Assembly (NCBI RefSeq): GCF_020080835.1
Contig: NC_058167.1
Span: forward strand, 14,035,403-14,099,402
Direction of reading: 5' to 3'
DNA from: Cotesia glomerata
Lineage: Eukaryota; Arthropoda; Insecta; Hymenoptera; Braconidae
DNA: 64,000 nucleotides
Part shown: positions 50,753 through 64,000 of the stretch, piece after piece
Layout of the letters: every line of letters starts with the position of its first letter
Position numbering within the stretch: the stretch's first letter is position 1
Translations under genes and position numbers: made by a program
Notes under the pieces: model-generated
Database searches by the model: none
Told to the model about the DNA's origin: nothing
What the model saw: the letters and a program-made list of their open reading frames with translations, nothing else

Positions 50753-53700
50753 GATTCATTTTCTATCAACATAATAATTACTTGTAATTTTTTATGGATA
50801 TTTAGCAATTAATAGAATCAATTTTGTTATTTATTTATCAAATTTTTAAGAGCGGGAATTGAGAACAATTAAATAGTGTTTTTATTTAATTTTATAATAG
50901 AACATTTTTGAAAGGAAAACAACTATTATTGAGTAATAGATATTCAATTTTCACCGTTAGTGTATGAGAAGTGAGTACTTGTTCAATTATAATTTCATCT
51001 CGATCAAGTGGAAAAGTGAATCTCGATGGAACGAAACGTATATGTACTTATATTTATAGAAATAATATAATATGTGTGTATGAAATAAAGATAGGTTGTG
51101 GGCAGAGATGTGTTTTAGCAAAGGAATAAAGGAGCAGGAGTGAAAGATTGTAAAAAAAGTAATAAAAGAGAGAGGGAGAGAGAGTGGTAAAGAGATAAAG
51201 AGCAAGGGACGAGAGGGCGTGGGCGCCCCAAGGCCTTCTGCTCGCCTTTTACGGTCAGGCGAAGCCGGACACACGGCTGGAGAACGTATAGTTGTCCGTG
51301 GAGTCCGCGAAATAAGGAGAGAGCATGAGATACAAGACAACAGCTAAAAAAATACATATTAAATCACGAAAAGAGGGTCTCATACCATTTCACGATTGCT
51401 CAGTTAAGTGTCTTCAGACTCGGCAAGAACCACCCGGTTTTTTCCTCCAAATATCCAGACTGTAATTTCTAACCAGAGGACAATTTTATTTCAAGTTTGG
51501 GATTATTAAAACTGTTGAAACATTTTTTTATTTATTTTATTTACAGGAGACTGAGATTCTTTTGGAAATATTTTTAGTTTCAAGTTTAAATTAAAATTTT
51601 TATTAAAAGGTGAGAGATAAAAAAATTGGTGAAGTTCTTTCTAGAGGAAAAATTTTGATTTTAAATTTGATAATTAAATTTTTATTAGATTACTCCAAAA
51701 ATATTTAAAATATTTCAGAAAGGTCTCCTACAATTTTTATATATTTTTAATATTTGACCCAAAATTTTATTAAAAAAAAAAAAACTTTTTCCCTCGTTAA
51801 AATTTCATCTTTCAAATAAAATTCAATTGAAAATTTTTGCCTCTGACTTTTAAGGCGCCGTAAACTGATCAAGGTTTGATCAACAACTATAATTGTCTAA
51901 AAAAAGTTCAGGTTAAAATGAAAGCAAACTCGGCTTCTCAACTCTCAATAAATTCTGAGTTATTTATTTTATAAAATACCAACCCTTATTTCGTATTCAC
52001 TGAGCGTTTCACTTGTCCCGACTGGTGGGATCTTCCGGATGAATCTCTCGTTTGCCCTTTATTTGTACAAGGTATAAGGTATAAGGTATTATTCCTAACA
52101 TATAACTCAAGATCCTCAGATTCGTTGTTTCCATTCTCACTAAACTTACTCAAACTAAACTTCAATACTGAGAACATCTGTGCGGATGTGAGCGCACGTG
52201 TATGAGGATCGCCGATTAAGTGTGTGAGATGGGTCTGAATAAGCTAAACCGCCGCTGAATATATAAACACATTGGATATGGTTATTAAGTAGTAAGGACT
52301 CGGTATTGATCAGCCTAGCCATTAAAATTTATCTTTATCTTAAAATCATCACTCCGATAATTGCATTAACATCTCGGGGTTCATTAATCATTTTTATCTC
52401 CTATATGTATGAATATTACTATATAAATCGAATAAATTCGATGAAAATTATGTCATAGATTTATATATAAATAATTCTATTAATTCTATTCACTTTAATT
52501 CAAATTAAAATCTATCATATCATAATCGCTATTCAATTCACCGGTTTTTAGTAGAAAGAAAAAATAAAGTTCTCATCGGCAAAACGGTAAATTTCGGTCG
52601 ACTGTTAATGCAGAAACAGTGTTATCCGATAATCGGGTTATTTTTAATATTTTATAGACAGATAGAGATTTTATATATTTTATTTTAAATACTTTGACAG
52701 GCTTTATTGTATTAGTTTATTTGAATTGATTTAATTTCGGAAAATTTTAATTATTTATCTTATATTGCAATCGGAATATTTAATTTAATTATTTATTCTT
52801 TATGAGATTGAAATTAAATAATTAATTAAATATAAATTTATACTTTTGATCTATTATCATTATCGTTTTTTTTTATATTACTATTATAAATTTAAATTAT
52901 TGAAAATTTTATAAAGAGATGAAACATAAAAAAAGTTTAAATTGTATACTTGACGTTATACATTAAAAGTTTATTTTAGAGAAGCTAATGAAGTAACTGT
53001 TTTGATGTTAATATATTATTTTTCTTGGAAATAGACCGAGAAAACTTAATAGTTAATTAGGATGCAAAAAAAATTATGAAGTTTAGCATTGAAGAGTTCG
53101 TTGTTGAGAAAATATACTAATATTTACTGTAATAAGTCTCTTCTGCCATTATATTTAAAATTAAAAACAATTATTAAAATTAAAAAAAATTCAAATTGTC
53201 CGTAATAAAAAATCATTGATTAGAATTTAAATTTAGCTAACAAAAAAAAAATGGGTCAATGAATAAAATCATTCGAGCCTAATTGTATTTACATTTAAAT
53301 CACAACCTGATTAAATTTTTCTCAGAAAAATTTGGTTTTTTTTCAATTTGATTTTTCTCCACAATTATTTCTAAAAATAAACCTTCAGTGACATGCAATA
53401 ATTTTTCTACAGCCTAAAAAAATTTATCGAGTAAATAAACGAGCCATAAACAATAAAACACACGATTGGCATAAAAAATCAATATTAGTTTATTGAGCTG
53501 ACATATTATTGAATATTTTTTTTTTATTAGGTGAATAAATAAAATTTTTTTCTCTCAAAATTAATAAAAATTATTAACTTGGAAAATTTTACCGAAACTA
53601 TTGATTAAAAAAAATTTCAGTAGAATAATTAAAAACTATTGATTGGTTGTTCAATAACGCGTTCGGAATTTCAGCAAACGTTTAATAAAAAAAAAAAGCA

Positions 53701-56700
53701 AAAAAACTATATTTACCCCGTGAATAATGAAACTTATTAAAAATGTCGTGCCAGTACAAGTTGTTCTCATTTTAATGATCTGAATAATAACAACAATAGT
53801 CTAGCAGCATCATCATTATAATTACGACAATTAAAATAAATAAAGATAATTAGTTGGAAAAGCACAATAATTAGTAAAATAATTTGATGACGACGAGGTA
53901 TAAAAATAACCGCTGAAAGTAAGTTGATATTTGTCGAGAAGAATTGGAGGTCTTCCACCTCATACCCATAAAATCTATCTTATTGTACTCTTACTGATCT
54001 TCATACCCATAGAGGCGGCAGAGCCCGTACTTGTACTCATTCTTATCGTTATCCTCATCCTCACTCAGCTCAGTTCAGCACACGCCATTCTAAGCACGAT
54101 TGCATACGCACACCCACGATCTTTCTCTGCATTGCTCGCTCCGCGCTCCAGGGCACACACTTGGTACTGGCTGTTACTGGGCTTCTACACACTTGTGTAT
54201 CGCTATATGTGAGATATTCTCACGTATGTACACCACTCTAGGTATGTTAGATGTACGTACGTTCGTAGACCATCTTACAAGGGATTCGAACTCAAGTGCG
54301 GCCAGTAACCTCATTGGCGGCGCCTGGAACCTCGCCCGAGGATCCAAGTGCATTCCCGACGTACGAAATGCACTCGAGCGTCTTGTTATGTGTTTTGCCA
54401 TCAACTATATCTTCTAATTCATGGAAAAATTTATTCATTTTTCAAATTAATTGTCTTTAGATTTTGATAAGAAAGTTGTAGATAGATTTTCGATATTGGT
54501 ACTTACAAAGTCGTAAAAATTGGTATAATAATAATGAATGAAAAAATATACAAAAATAGCAGATGAATAATGGTGATAATAATAATAAAATTTGCATAAA
54601 AATTTAAGTTGATTATGGGATCAAATTTTCTGTGCGTAGAAATTTTATTCGTAAAAAATTTTCTTATGAATATTTAAAAATATTTGTAGCGTACAATATT
54701 TTTATCAATTATTATTTGAATAATGATAATTAAACTAAAACAATTTTTAAAATTTTTATAGAAAATTTTTATACTTAAAATAAATTATCGACTGCAAGAT
54801 TATATAAATATTAGTAGAAATAATTAAAATCCGTAATCACAACTTTTAAGTAAATATATTTTTATTTTACTATTTATTTTTATTGTAATTACATAGTATA
54901 GGTACAAACATTTTTTCCTTGAACAGGAAACACTGTCGATATCGAGTTATGCATATGAACGCACGCCTGGATAAATTCCAAAGATGAAAAAAAAAAATAA
55001 AATAAAAAGAGTAGAGGGAAAACGTTCCATGTCGGATAATGATGAAGTTATTAAATTTCAAAGTTTCAATTAAATACATCCACATAAGTATATAATAATT
55101 TAAAAAAGAAAATTAGCATATAATTTGAATTCTTTAAGAAGGGTAAAATTTATTTCCTGAATAACTGAACAAAAATAACCTTTTTTATTGCTAATTTATT
55201 ATCAATTAGAGTAATTGCCATAAAAATATAACCATCAATTAGTACGTCAAATAATCGTAAATAAACTCTGTATACAAGAAATTTATTATTATTTTTTCTC
55301 CATCCGAAGATATCAATTAAAATAATCCAATAAAAATAACGACAAAAAAAGTGTTTTTGCCTGGCAAAAGACATGCAGAAGGACAATAAATAAATCAGGT
55401 GGTTAAATAGAGTGGAGCAGTATCACAACTAAATAAAATCTCAAGTAAGCATACGGAGAAAAAGAGTCGTCTGATTTAAGGATTAATTGGCATTGATGCG
55501 CCGCCTGAGGGTGATCTGATCGTTTATTTCCTCTCTTCTTATCTCCGAGTACTCGTTAAAAGAGTTGGCAATAAGCCGCCGACTAAGCATTCCCAACGCA
55601 TCGCCATGCAATTTATCCCCCTGTTACCTTTACTTCGTACTTTTACTTTTATTCTTATTCTTATTCTATTCTTCCACATCCAGGATACGATTTTACTCAC
55701 TACACCTTATCCGCAACTCCCGTTTACCCGGTTCATCCAGTCATATTATACCCAGTCAGATCAAAATCCAAAAGGATCACTTACGTCTGTGCGTGCTTTC
55801 CCGTACTTTTCATGCCAGATGCTTCCTTTTATTCTACACATTTGCGCGCTATGTATGAGGAATGCATTTCATGAAAAGTCTAAAGCTTCAAATTAATGGT
55901 AATTTTTTTTTTCTCAAAAGCTAGACTTTTTTCGGTCGTCATAATAATCGCTTCATTACCAATTTATAGATGATTTCTAAACAACTATGGCCGAAAATTT
56001 AAAAAGTTTTCAGAGCAACTTTTATATAATTATTATTTTTATTATTATAAAAATAAATAAATGTAATAATGATAATTCAAAAAAAAAGTGTTAATTACCC
56101 CTGCGAAAAAAATTTTCAAAAAAAATTTAAACTCATAAAATTATTAAAAACTTTTCCGCCGATTTGATAGATCACAAAATTCTCCTGCAAAATTATTGAT
56201 CGCAAACAACTTTGCCTTGCAATTTTTAATATTCTTCATTCCACATCGAAGATAACTCGCGATGACTACTCGAGTAAAAGCTGTTTACTTATACCCCATG
56301 TGTACGGCCACTTGCTAGCTAACTTGCTCGGCAACCCCCTTAACACCCTGATCAACTCGGGCAGATTCTCATCAAGATCCTCATCGTGAATTGCGATGGG
56401 ATATCATGACAACAAACGACAACGGATGAGAAGAATAATAAGAACAAGAAGAAGGAAACCAAGAATAAGAAAAATAAGAAGACGATGAATGTGAACAACA
56501 CAAGAATTCTCACGTGCAAGCACGTGCGCTTACGATGATCGTGATGAGGCATATCAGTTGTGTCTGTGTATACAATCGCGAAATGGGATTTATATATCTT
56601 CTCTATCTCTTAAAGTTAAGTCAGTAATAGTAAGTGATACTTGGTGTGTGATGTCGAAGCCGAAGCCGACGCCGACGCCAATGGACCACGTGTGCTTCTC

Positions 56701-59700
56701 ATCGACTTAACTTTACTTTCTTGCACTCTTAGCTCGGTTTCAGTACAAGTATATAAGTAATATAAGTACGTATGTATTTAATAGTATAAGGAGGAATAAG
56801 AAAAAAAAGCTCAAGGTGATCTGTCGATCGATGAAGAAGGTGAGAAAAACGAATTACTGAGAGGCGTTGTCTCGCATTATATCTTCTCTCTCATGATCGA
56901 TTCTCCAGTTGTATTTATTGATCATCTCTGGTTCAGTTATTTTTAAAAAATTAAGCTCAGTAAGTTGTCTGTGTCGTCGTTAATTGCAAAAAATTTATTA
57001 AGCCTCGGGTTAATTTATTAATTAATTAACTTTTTCTTCATCAGAGATCTTAAGATTGAATTATTACTTTAATTAATTTGGATTAATAGAATCATCGATT
57101 CTAAAATACCGGCGTGATCATGGACCTTATCTTCAATCCATGAAGAAATAGTGAAAAAAAATATTAAGGATTGTTTTTCGATAATTAAGCTCCGCATGTC
57201 ACGCAAATGAATGATTTATTTTTTATTCTTGCTGTAAAAGTTTGAGGCGGAGAGAATAATGTTTATTAGAGAGAAGATGACAAGGAAAAATGTCGTTTTG
57301 ATGATAAACAGAAGCTATAAATTTCCTTTTTATTATAACGTCAAGGTAAATCCGGTGATTTTTTATAGGAGCTATTTTGTATTTATATAGAATGTATGCA
57401 TATAATAGAGGTATTTTTTAAATTTATTCTATGCAGAGATGATAATTTAAAGGAATGCTTCTATCCTATTCAAGAGAATGATTGAAATATTTGGGAGCTC
57501 AATGATACTTCAGTAAAGTGCTACCGGGTAAGCGTGACGGATTGTAAATTCAACTTCAAAGGAAGGGAAAGTCTAAGAGGATGTCACTGTCAGTTTCATT
57601 CTTTATTTCTTCAATTTTTTTAGTTTTGATGATTATTTTCTGACATTTTGATCTTGACAGAAGGAAATTAATGTAGAAAATTAATTAAAAAAAAATCTTG
57701 GTCTATACAATGAGAAATTTATTTTTAAAAGCTGTGTGATAATTAAAATAATCAAGTTCCCTAAAAAATTTTCTGCCTTTAGAAGAAGCGAGCTCATAAA
57801 AAGTCGTTGTTAGATTATTGAATTTCATCCAACATAAAAAAATAAAAATTCCAAGTTTTTATAAGCAAAAACATAAGTTATCTTAAATTATCGTAGTCTA
57901 GTTAATTTTGCGAAAAACAAAGAACACTTGGGGTCAAACATCGTTGTACCGGTAACTGGTAAAGACAAACAAAATGATGAACAAGCAAAGGGGCTTCGGG
58001 AATTGATGAAAGAGCTTTTGTTCATTTCCACGTCTCCGGAAATATTGTATACTGGTGTTTTCTGTGTATCTTGGCACTCAGCCCCATCGAAAACGCTTTG
58101 AAATAGTTATAACTGCTAATTTTGTTGTAGTTTAACCCAACTCCTCTCATCTGTTTCCAGTACTTGTATGTTTTCTTCTTTTCTCACATTTTCACGTATT
58201 ATCATTATTATCCAAAGATCACAGACATACACTAATGCCTCGTACAAATTTATGCTAAAAAAATTCAAACTCACATTATGTATACGAACATTATTCCAAG
58301 AAAATTTATTCCCGCATTTCAATTCAGTAGCAAAATTTATCGTCGCTATTAAAAATATCCATCACTTTATATATTGAAATTTATATAGATTTTCATGGGT
58401 GTTTTTATGTTTTTGCATTATCAACCGTGTCAAACGATCACCGATACATGCACCTGCTTTTACTCTTTTATGTCTGTTTGTACAAGCTGCAAGCTTATTT
58501 TTATTATTTTACTACTGTTATTGGATATAAACACCATTTTTATATTTTATCCCGACGGAAATGTGCTAAAGTATTAATAATATTTGTTATTACTTGTACG
58601 CTTAGTATTTAACTCTCGTTGATGATTTGTTCTGAGGGAAATTTTGTAAATACATCTCTTAAAAGCTTAACGGTGAATTATCGCGCTTAGAGATATTGTT
58701 GGAATGCACTTAAACTTAAACTTCATTTTTGCGCTGTCTAAAGTCTAGGCTTTATTGAGTGTGCTCTCTTATTAAAATACTCTTGTCATTAATCATTTAT
58801 TGCATTTTTTTGCCTAAATTAAATCCCTGAAACAATTACCATAATTTCTTTTTTTTTCCAAACTTTCACAATTTTTTTTTTTGTCGTTTGTTGTCAAAAA
58901 AATGATTGATTTAAAAATTTTGACATTAAATCTTTTAATCTTTGAAGAATTTATCATCAATTTCTGTCTTGTCTAGTAATCCAATAAAATTAATCGCAAA
59001 ATCCTCCAGAGATTTAAATATTCACAAAAAAATAAAAAAAAATGGATTCATAAACTTGATGGATAAAAATTGTATGGTCCATCATAAACCAAAAAACAAG
59101 ACTCATAACAAAAATAAAGTTATAACAATTATCCCCTTTCACTTTCCATCATCACTCCGGCACGGCAAATGCCCGGCGCAAAAGAAATAAAACCCGAAGA
59201 AAGTAAAAATGATAAATAAAAAATAAAAGGAAGATTTGCTAAAACAAGTGAAGGCAGAATAGAAGTTAAAGGGAAAAGGCAGGAGGCTAAGTTAAAGGCA
59301 AGGCGGCACTTTCAGTTGTGGCAACGCGATAATCTCTCCTTGTCGCAAGGATCGTTGAGTATGAGAGTGACCACAGACGATTCAGTGGATGAGACCATGC
59401 GAAAAGAGAATGATGATGCAAACCGGTTGTTGTGTACTCTTCTTGAACCCCCTTTCTACACATACTTACTTTTGGCCGTCACAACACACTCATATACATA
59501 CGCTAAATTTTTATCTGTATAAATACAACATGACACACTCACTGAAGCATTCATACTGCTGGTCTTAAGAAATTGAGACGCGGTTATATATTACCAAATA
59601 TATCAACATCTTACCTTTACTTGTGCTTCCAAGATATAAAGTTGTTACCAAATATAAACATTTAAGAAACAGTCACTTCCAATCTTACATCATACTTAAA

Positions 59701-60176
59701 ACATGTCTCAGGTATGCACGAGCCATAAACCCTAAAAAAATACACCACATAAATTAGCAATTTTTTTTACCACCAATTCGTGTCTCGCCGCTTAAAAAAA
59801 TCAATTTGAATGTTCAATTTTTTTTCTAACAACTTGACCAAAAACAAATTTTTTTTTTTTTTTAAATGTAAAAAGCAGTTGGTCCTTAAATTTTACTGAT
59901 TGTTTTTTTTTTATTTTTGAAACTGCTCAATGATATTTCTCAAAATCAGACTGAAATTCATATTTAATTTTTAACAAAACAAGTTAAAAATAATTGTCAA
60001 TTGTAATTTTCATAGCGAAGCGCGAGCTTTATTAAATGTAAAACTTTAATAACTATAGTATCAAATATCCCACAGGGAAGGTCCTCTTATCAGTAATCTC
60101 CTAGCATAGCAGCGTAATGTACTTGATCCCGAGGCTCAAATCCGAAACTTCCGCAATGCAAACAATCGGACTCACC

Positions 60177-60300
60177 TGTATATTTAATATCTAGCATCTA
60201 GCATCTAGTATCTTCTTCATACTTTAATACTTTCGCAGTCCTTCCGTATTCGCAAGCGACGGGTTCTATCATTTTGACTTGACTATACACTACTGTTATT
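60177..60300 (-). other. Candidate 5' exon with strong donor
   Basis: The minus strand reads AAATATACAG|GTGAGT, a near-consensus donor, preceded by a tandem CTAGATG motif and a GC-richer stretch. No coding frame. The extent is a guess and the gene it belongs to is unknown; the nearest known minus-strand gene downstream is the ZP-N gene. Confidence 0.25.
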
Positions 60301-61536
60301 GTTTTATTATTTAACCGCCATACTATAGACTTTTACACTATTATATATCGGGCTTTGTGCCGTATACGGGCTTATGCACATGCTCGGATTGATAAATTGA
60401 TGATGAAGCTTCTGAATTTGCAGATAGGGGTTTTATGGGCTTATGCTTATGCACTGAAAAAATATCTAAAATCAATAGAAAACGACGCCGAGTATTTTCT
60501 TTTTTAAATAACAATAACCAACAAAACTATTATTCTCCACCTCTTTATTCGGCTTTTTTAATCAATACCAAAAGCTCTTAGTTTTTAGTCACACAAAAAT
60601 AGATTTTTTTTTCTTAGTCTTTATTTTTTAATATTGAAATTTTTATTTTATAAATCATACACTCAATAAAAAATGATTTTAATTAACCAAAGAAAACTTT
60701 TTAATAAAATAAATTAAAAAAAAAATTACAATAAAGTTTGATGTTTTTCAATAAGTTAAAATTACAAAAAAATTTCATAAATTAGTTAATAGAAATTCAA
60801 AAAAAATTACAATTTATTTTTTCGTTTATTGCACAATTAAATTTCTTCACAAAAATAATAAAATAATTTTCCAATTTCTCAAGTTTAAATTTACAATTTT
60901 TTATTAAAAAATTTTTTTTCAACCAAATTTTTGTCACTTCAAAAATAAAACTTTTTTAAACCAAGAAAAAATTCATTCAAAAAACCCTTTAGTACATACT
61001 TTCCAATTAATAAATTCCGTCAATAATATTTACAAACTATTAGTAATAATAACTAATAACAATTATTAATAAAAACATTCACGTAACCTTAAAAACCGGT
61101 ATCCAGCAAAAGATCTCGCACTTGTTATTTGCATTTTATTATATTTCAGTATTATTATCTTTACCCTTACTCTTACTTATTAATTCTTATAATTATAGCC
61201 ATTAATATTAACATTATTGTAATTAATTTTAAAATCATCTTTGGTCCTCCTCACCATTACAATAAAAAAAATTACAAGTTATCGCAGAAACAATTACAAT
61301 AATTACAATAATCATACAGATACAGAGTCGCGGTCACAACATAATATTAAGCTGTTTTTGTTGTCTTTTTTAAATTAATGAAACTTTAACTTAGTAACCA
61401 TTTTTTTTTTCTTTTTTTACCGTCCCTTATTTATTATTATTTTTATTGAAACAATTATCCCGCTAACTATGTTTGAAAGTTTTTCAGCTTCTGCAAGTCC
61501 CTCGTGTCCGTACATATTAAATTACATATTATTAAA

Positions 61537-61560
61537 ATAACCATAACCATAACCATAATC
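61537..61560 (+). repeat. (CCATAA)n short tandem repeat
   Basis: Three to four copies of ATAACC, decaying into TTAATCGTAAC-like words to about 61590. Confidence 0.75.
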
Positions 61561-63336
61561 TTAATCGTAACTATTAACGTTAACTATAACCATCGTGTCT
61601 CCATGACTAGAATAGAACTCAATAAATTTTAAAATTTATAAAAAAAGACTAGAATGCACTTTTCTTTAAACACAAAAAAAAATAATAAAAATTTGATTAC
61701 TCCAAATGTGCATGCCTCAAGCGTTCATGTTATACCTAAATTTATTAAAGAAGTTTGAGTTTGAGTACAATAAAAATAATAAAATAGTTTAAAAGTTATC
61801 TCAGTAAATTTTCTCTACAATTCACTTTTAAAAGCTGAATTTTCCTGCGAAAAGGAATGATTCTGCGAGCGGAACCCTTTTATGAGTCGTGACAGTTTAT
61901 TAAAATTGACAGGAATGCTCGCACACGTGGACTCTATTATTAGAAACTCTGTTTATAAAAAAATATGGCTGCCTCATGAGTAATTTTTTTTTCTAATCGA
62001 TTTTTGCTTAATTTAATCAGATGAAATTCATTTTAAAAAGAATTAATTCTTGAAATCATCGTTCTCATTTTTAGGTAACTGTAGAATATTACGCGCTTAA
62101 GACATGCAAAAAAAATGTTAAATACCGATGATAATTTTCAGAAAAAAAAAATTATTAGTTGAATGTAAATGGCACTTCGATTTATTTTAATTAAAACAAT
62201 CGAATTGTCTAGGCTTGGTTAACGATCGCGAGAAATTTATGCTCCACCCCAATAAAATATCGATAGATCGTTCACCAGACTGCTGGCAGTGAATAAAACT
62301 TTGTTAGCGTTAATACGGTGTTATTTCTCGTTAACTCGGATTCAATCCGTCGTATTTTCCAATTGTCTTGTATTTCTATTCTTACTCTTCTTCCTTGTCT
62401 GTAGCATTCTTTTGGATTAGAATCGGTTCATTTTACATTGCTTCCGGGTCATGGAATATCTGGTATTTTTTCTCCCTTGTAAATTGTTTCACTTGAGCTC
62501 CTCTACTCTACTCGTTGATCTTATTGGTATTTTTTACTCGCCTGGGATCCACAGATTCAATCGTAATCGTATAATCGGAGTCATTGACTCTACTCAGTAG
62601 TCCCGTGAAAAGGACTAGACGGGGGCGATCAATCCAGTCGTGTTCGGCTGTCTTAAACCAACACTGCCTGAAATAGATAAATGTTATTTTTACAAACTGT
62701 AATTATATTATCGGTCGCTTGAAACACGTCCAAAAATTATTACGTCTACCCAAGCTTACATCTGATAGACGAAGTTTAGAAACCACATGTACGAAACATT
62801 TAGATACATGTTTAATTATATATTACAAAAAAAATAGTCTTCTATTTAATTTTATCCATTGGAAATTACAATTTAATCAAAATATTTATGAAAAATTAGC
62901 AAACAATTTTTTTAATTTATATAAAAACTTATTTTATAAATAATTAGACCCATCAATGATCAAATAATTTTTTTTTTATTCTCTTAGTAATTATTTATTC
63001 ATTTTAAAAATCTTAGTATCAATTTCCGTATACAAAATTTATTTTTTTATTTTTAATAATCAATTAATTTTTTGAAAATTTTTTCTAGTCATAAATTTTG
63101 TTAATATTTGATTTTCAAATTCTACCATTAAATCGAGTAATAGAAGCCTCAAAAAAGTGAAATTAATTGTTAATGATTAAGTAAACATAAAATTGTAATT
63201 GATAAAAATTTTTTTATGCAACCTTGCCTCATTCTAACATTTAAAAAAATTAGGATAACGGCTGACCCTGAAGGCCATCCCTGCAACTTCCTGCCAATTC
63301 TATACCTAAACGCTTGAAATTGCACTTATGACGTTT

Positions 63337-63435
63337 TTGAGCTCTTCGAGCTCATAAATAAAATTTGTGTATTATTTTGAGCTCTACGAGCTCAAAAAAT
63401 AGCTTTTGGATCCTTTTAAGCACTTCGAGCTCAAA
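63337..63435 (+). repeat. Palindromic GAGCTCNNCGAGCTC triple repeat
   Basis: Three copies spaced about 40 nt: GAGCTCTTCGAGCTC, GAGCTCTACGAGCTC and the decayed AAGCACTTCGAGCTC. Each can fold as a tight 6-bp hairpin. Confidence 0.8.
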
Positions 63436-63917
63436 AGTTTGATAAAATACTATTTTTTGAATATTCAAACCGTAATAACTTTTGAATGAATGAACCGATT
63501 TTTACGCGGTTGGTGGCATTCAACGCAGTTTTTTAAGCTTCATAAAGAATTTTCAAGTTTAAATTGATAGAGCAAAAACTTTCGGAGAAATTCTAAAAAA
63601 ACACTTTTTTCGGTTTTCTTTCGTCAACGATAACTCACGAACGAATCAAGCGATTTTGACCGGACTGGCGGTGATCGACGTGATTTTTTGATGTTAAGAG
63701 CTGATTAGTTCTTGGAATTGATCGGTAAAGCCGTTTAAAAGTTATTCCAAAAAAACCACTTTTGAAAAAATTTTTTTTTGTAGTTTTTTTGCGATTTCTC
63801 AAAATCTACCAGTCCGAATCGTTCCAAAGTATGTTCAAAGTCTTTTTGGTCAAGCCCTTTCGAATGGCACCAACCGCGATTAAATCGGTCAAGTCGTTCA
63901 AAAGTTATAAGAGGTTT

Positions 63918-63940
63918 ACACACACACACACACACACACA
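63918..63940 (+). repeat. (CA)n microsatellite
   Basis: About eleven CA dinucleotides inside the right-edge repeat block. The conserved flanks suggest it is part of the element. Confidence 0.95.
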
Positions 63941-64000
63941 ACATACGGACACCATCGTGGGAATAGTCAGGGAAGCTTCCTAGGACCTCGAAACGTCGAG

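Larger units (their letters stand above)
37997..64000. other. 26 kb non-coding 5' region upstream of the ZP-N gene
   Basis: No coding exon is supported on either strand. The stretch probably holds 5' UTR exons, long 5' introns and regulatory DNA of the ZP-N gene, then intergenic DNA. GC-richer islands stand out at 38.9-39.2, 40.4-40.8, 41.48-41.55, 43.1-43.9, 44.4-44.8, 45.2-45.7, 48.9-49.4, 49.7-50.1, 51.1-51.5, 52.0-52.3, 53.9-54.4, 55.5-55.9, 56.2-56.9, 59.2-59.55, 60.05-60.4 and 62.2-62.65 kb. Between them is AT-rich low-complexity sequence in which I see nothing further. Confidence 0.6.
63240..64000. repeat. Probable dispersed repeat element, right edge
   Basis: Unlike the flanks, this block is moderately GC and carries short internal repeats: TTTGAGCTC[TA/TT]CGAGCTC units near 63337, 63380 and 63418, then recurring phrases such as AGTTATTC and CGATTTTGACCGG. 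It continues through a (CA)n tract into GACACCATCGTGGGAATAGT and runs off the window. I recall similar '(CA)n ... CACCATCGTG ... CTTCCTAGGACCTCGAAACG' phrasing from hymenopteran repeats, but could not check. Class unknown; no transposase or RT frame. Confidence 0.55.

Noticed and set aside
50987..51357. Overlapping minus-strand frames rich in Ser/Leu
   Set aside because: Generated by a purine-rich low-complexity GAGAGAGGGAGAG stretch.
54174..54404. 76-codon minus-strand frame in a GC island, with a GAGTTCGAATCCC B-box-like word
   Set aside because: No A box at the right distance, no tRNA fold, and no recognised protein. Possibly part of a repeat but not supportable.
56649..56840. Short plus-strand frame MSKPKPTPTPMDH and a nearby donor-like AAGAAG|GTGAGA
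   Set aside because: The 19-codon frame is a CCGAAG/CCGACG simple repeat. The donor alone does not establish a plus-strand gene.
1..64000. CRISPR arrays, rRNA genes, intact tRNA genes, operons, viral or toxin genes
   Set aside because: None seen. The spliced minus-strand genes and repeat types show nuclear eukaryotic DNA.

Overview
This is a eukaryotic, very AT-rich (roughly 70%), intron-rich nuclear window. Its gene structures (short AT-rich introns in the core, multi-kilobase 5' introns), SINE, inverted-repeat elements and AT microsatellites suggest an insect. A hymenopteran, perhaps a parasitoid wasp, is my best guess, from the protein character and from the repeat family at the right end; I could not test this by search. 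Both recognised genes lie on the minus strand.

Left part (1-9330, with a possible second start at 28.8 kb): the 5' two thirds of a GARNL3-type gene (GTPase-activating Rap/Ran-GAP domain-like 3). Fifteen coding exons from the start at 9330 can be chained with consistent splice phases into 821 residues. They run through a Ser-rich N-terminus, a complete RapGAP domain with the catalytic KRHIGNDIV segment, and the first part of a CNH (citron homology) domain, which continues off the left edge. A second start-codon exon at 28555-28766 ends in the same phase as the 9 kb exon and would replace the N-terminus, implying alternative promoters.

Middle (34576-37996): a complete three-exon gene for a 944-residue single-pass membrane protein. 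It has a signal peptide, a four-cysteine ZP-N-like ectodomain of about 100 residues, one transmembrane helix and an unusually long (about 740 residues) Ser/Pro/acidic cytoplasmic tail with three copies of a PK-[FW]-DV-x-x-R motif. A 69-nt GC-rich exon at 41476-41544 is probably one of its 5' exons.

Everything else is non-coding: introns, intergenic DNA and 5' regulatory DNA with scattered GC-richer islands, some carrying minus-strand splice donors. Mobile-element content includes a tRNA-derived SINE with a 25-nt tandem tail (about 4297-4713), an 830-bp foldback element with about 245-bp terminal inverted repeats (7587-8415), a 310-bp palindromic element (31122-31431), and a dispersed-repeat-like block with a (CA)n tract at the right edge (63240-64000). 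No rRNA, intact tRNA, CRISPR, operon or viral gene was found. I see no convincing novel multi-gene system. The most interesting points are the alternative GARNL3 starts and the ZP-N protein with its repeated tail motif.
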